Origin: Thermoplasmata archaeon
GTDB taxonomy: Archaea; Thermoplasmatota; Thermoplasmata; Thermoplasmatales; Thermoplasmataceae
Length of the DNA: 13,371 nucleotides
NCBI GenBank assembly: GCA_021797385.1
Contig: JAJZZW010000041.1
Location: 1 to 13,371, forward strand
Direction of reading: 5' to 3'
Position 1 is the stretch's first letter. Every line of letters starts with the position of its first letter. Position numbers and translations under genes: made by a program. The notes under the pieces are model-generated. The model had not been told where the DNA came from and ran no database searches. It saw nothing but the letters and a program-made list of their open reading frames with translations. This document shows, piece by piece, positions 12,642 to 13,371 of the stretch.

Positions 12642-13371
12642 ACAGATTTTTATCCATGGTAATGGTGCAATATCCAGTATGTGCCATATATCAAAGAACT
12701 TATTCAACCAGGCCAATTATATCCTTAGAAACCAGTTTTTCAGGAAGGAAAAGATGGCAGGATATAAAGAACTTGCGAAACAGTTTGCAGAACCATCAGA
12801 TATGGAGGAAAACAATAATTTTCAGAAACTGCCAGCACAGACAGCACAGTGGACCATCAAAAAGGTAAAGCAGTCATGGACTTCATTCTTTGGGGCTCTG
12901 AGATCATATAAGAAGAATCCGGAGTTATTCAATGGAGTTCCTAAACCGCCTAAGTATAAGCACAGGAATGGGGAATTCATGCTTGTATTCACCAATCAGC
13001 AGTGCTCTATTGCTCATGGAATTCTTAAATTCCCAAAAATAATGGATTTGGAGGTGGAAACAAGATTAGATGATATAGATTTGAGAGAAGTAAGAATAAT
13101 ACCATCAGGTGCCGGCTATAATGTAGAGATAGTATATTCTAAAGAGATATCAGATATAACACAAATAAAAGCAAACAGGATACTTGGTATTGATATTGGT
13201 GTAAGGAACATCATAACCATTGGAAACAACATATCTGAAAAAGGTATTGCTGTAAAGGGTGGTGTCCTGAAATCAATAAACCAGTATTTCAATAAGGAAC
13301 TGGCAAGATTAAAATCTGTAAATGATAAACAGGGAAACAAAGAGAATACAAAAAGAATAAACAGATTATAT
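12622..13371 (+). CDS. tnpB: TnpB RNA-guided nuclease, N-terminal 250 residues (3' cut by window)
   Basis: The frame is open from ATG 12622 to the edge of the window. It begins with the TnpB N-terminal region: a strand with KITRTEQIFI, then a helix with FNQANYILRNQFFR. The Q-rich helical part (LPAQTAQWTIKKVKQSWTSFF) and the PKPPKYK loop typical of the family follow. RILGIDIGVRN carries the first RuvC aspartate (Asp191). The other RuvC acids and the zinc finger would lie beyond 13371. Family knowledge: TnpB is an RNA-guided DNA endonuclease, ancestral to Cas12, that cuts sites next to a short motif matching the element's left flank. The gene overlaps tnpA by 20 bases. Whether the nuclease is complete cannot be seen. 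Confidence 0.9.
   Translation, partial: MKITRTEQIFIHGNGAISSMCHISKNLFNQANYILRNQFFRKEKMAGYKELAKQFAEPSDMEENNNFQKLPAQTAQWTIKKVKQSWTSFFGALRSYKKNPELFNGVPKPPKYKHRNGEFMLVFTNQQCSIAHGILKFPKIMDLEVETRLDDIDLREVRIIPSGAGYNVEIVYSKEISDITQIKANRILGIDIGVRNIITIGNNISEKGIAVKGGVLKSINQYFNKELARLKSVNDKQGNKENTKRINRLY

Larger units (their letters stand above)
12002..13371 (+). mobile_element. IS607-type element (left part; runs off the window)
   Basis: A MerR-plus-serine-recombinase tnpA overlaps a tnpB gene in the same direction, the defining IS607 arrangement. These elements have no terminal inverted repeats, so the left edge cannot be placed exactly. It lies between the last recognisable permease codons (about 11980) and the tnpA TATA box (12018). 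The right end, where a guide (omega) RNA would be encoded, is outside the window. Confidence 0.8.

Noticed and set aside
12656..12868. 70-codon plus-strand open frame
   Set aside because: It lies wholly inside tnpB in another frame, while the tnpB frame is open and carries family motifs.
1..13371. tRNA, rRNA, riboswitch or CRISPR array
   Set aside because: None was found on reading either strand; no GTTCGANNC-type arm with cloverleaf, no long repeats with spacers.

Overview
The window looks like archaeal DNA, most likely from an acidophilic Thermoplasmatales relative (Ferroplasma/Acidiplasma/Cuniculiplasma type). This is inferred from AT-rich sequence, AT-only TATA boxes about 25-30 bases upstream of start codons (leaderless transcripts), GGTGA-type ribosome sites used mainly inside operons, and an archaeal-order 3-hydroxyacyl-CoA dehydrogenase/enoyl-CoA hydratase fusion. 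No tRNA, rRNA or CRISPR array was seen.

Layout. (1) 1-763, plus strand: the tail of a thymidylate kinase gene, overlapped by a second thymidylate-kinase-like gene whose P-loop lysine and DRY arginine are both replaced. (2) 764-5900, an accessory island, mostly minus strand. It holds an AAA ATPase coupled to a TOPRIM-like protein (a plausible defence pair). Next come about 800 bases of relic DNA with a dead AAA_14-type ATPase and two palindromes. The island ends with a three-gene operon: a 90-residue protein, a 170-residue protein and a PIN-domain protein. A 999-bp DDE insertion sequence sits inside the middle gene with a clean 9-bp target duplication, and the PIN gene carries a stop at codon 4. 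(3) 5914-10265, a beta-oxidation cluster: acyl-CoA dehydrogenase and the dehydrogenase/hydratase fusion form a minus-strand operon, divergent from a thiolase. (4) 10321-13371: a small hypothetical gene, an APC amino-acid permease cut short at its 3' end, and the left part of an IS607-type element (serine recombinase tnpA, then tnpB running off the window).

How the parts work together. The metabolic cluster would turn acyl-CoA into enoyl-, hydroxyacyl- and ketoacyl-CoA and release acetyl-CoA, although the dehydrogenase and fusion proteins have unusual active-site residues. The island reads as a record of gene decay. The middle gene of the PIN operon can be rebuilt in frame by removing the insertion sequence and one target copy. 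The adjacent PIN gene is broken as expected if a toxin had to be lost once its antitoxin was disrupted. The TOPRIM-like gene is open but lacks a standard start codon where its conserved N-terminus begins.
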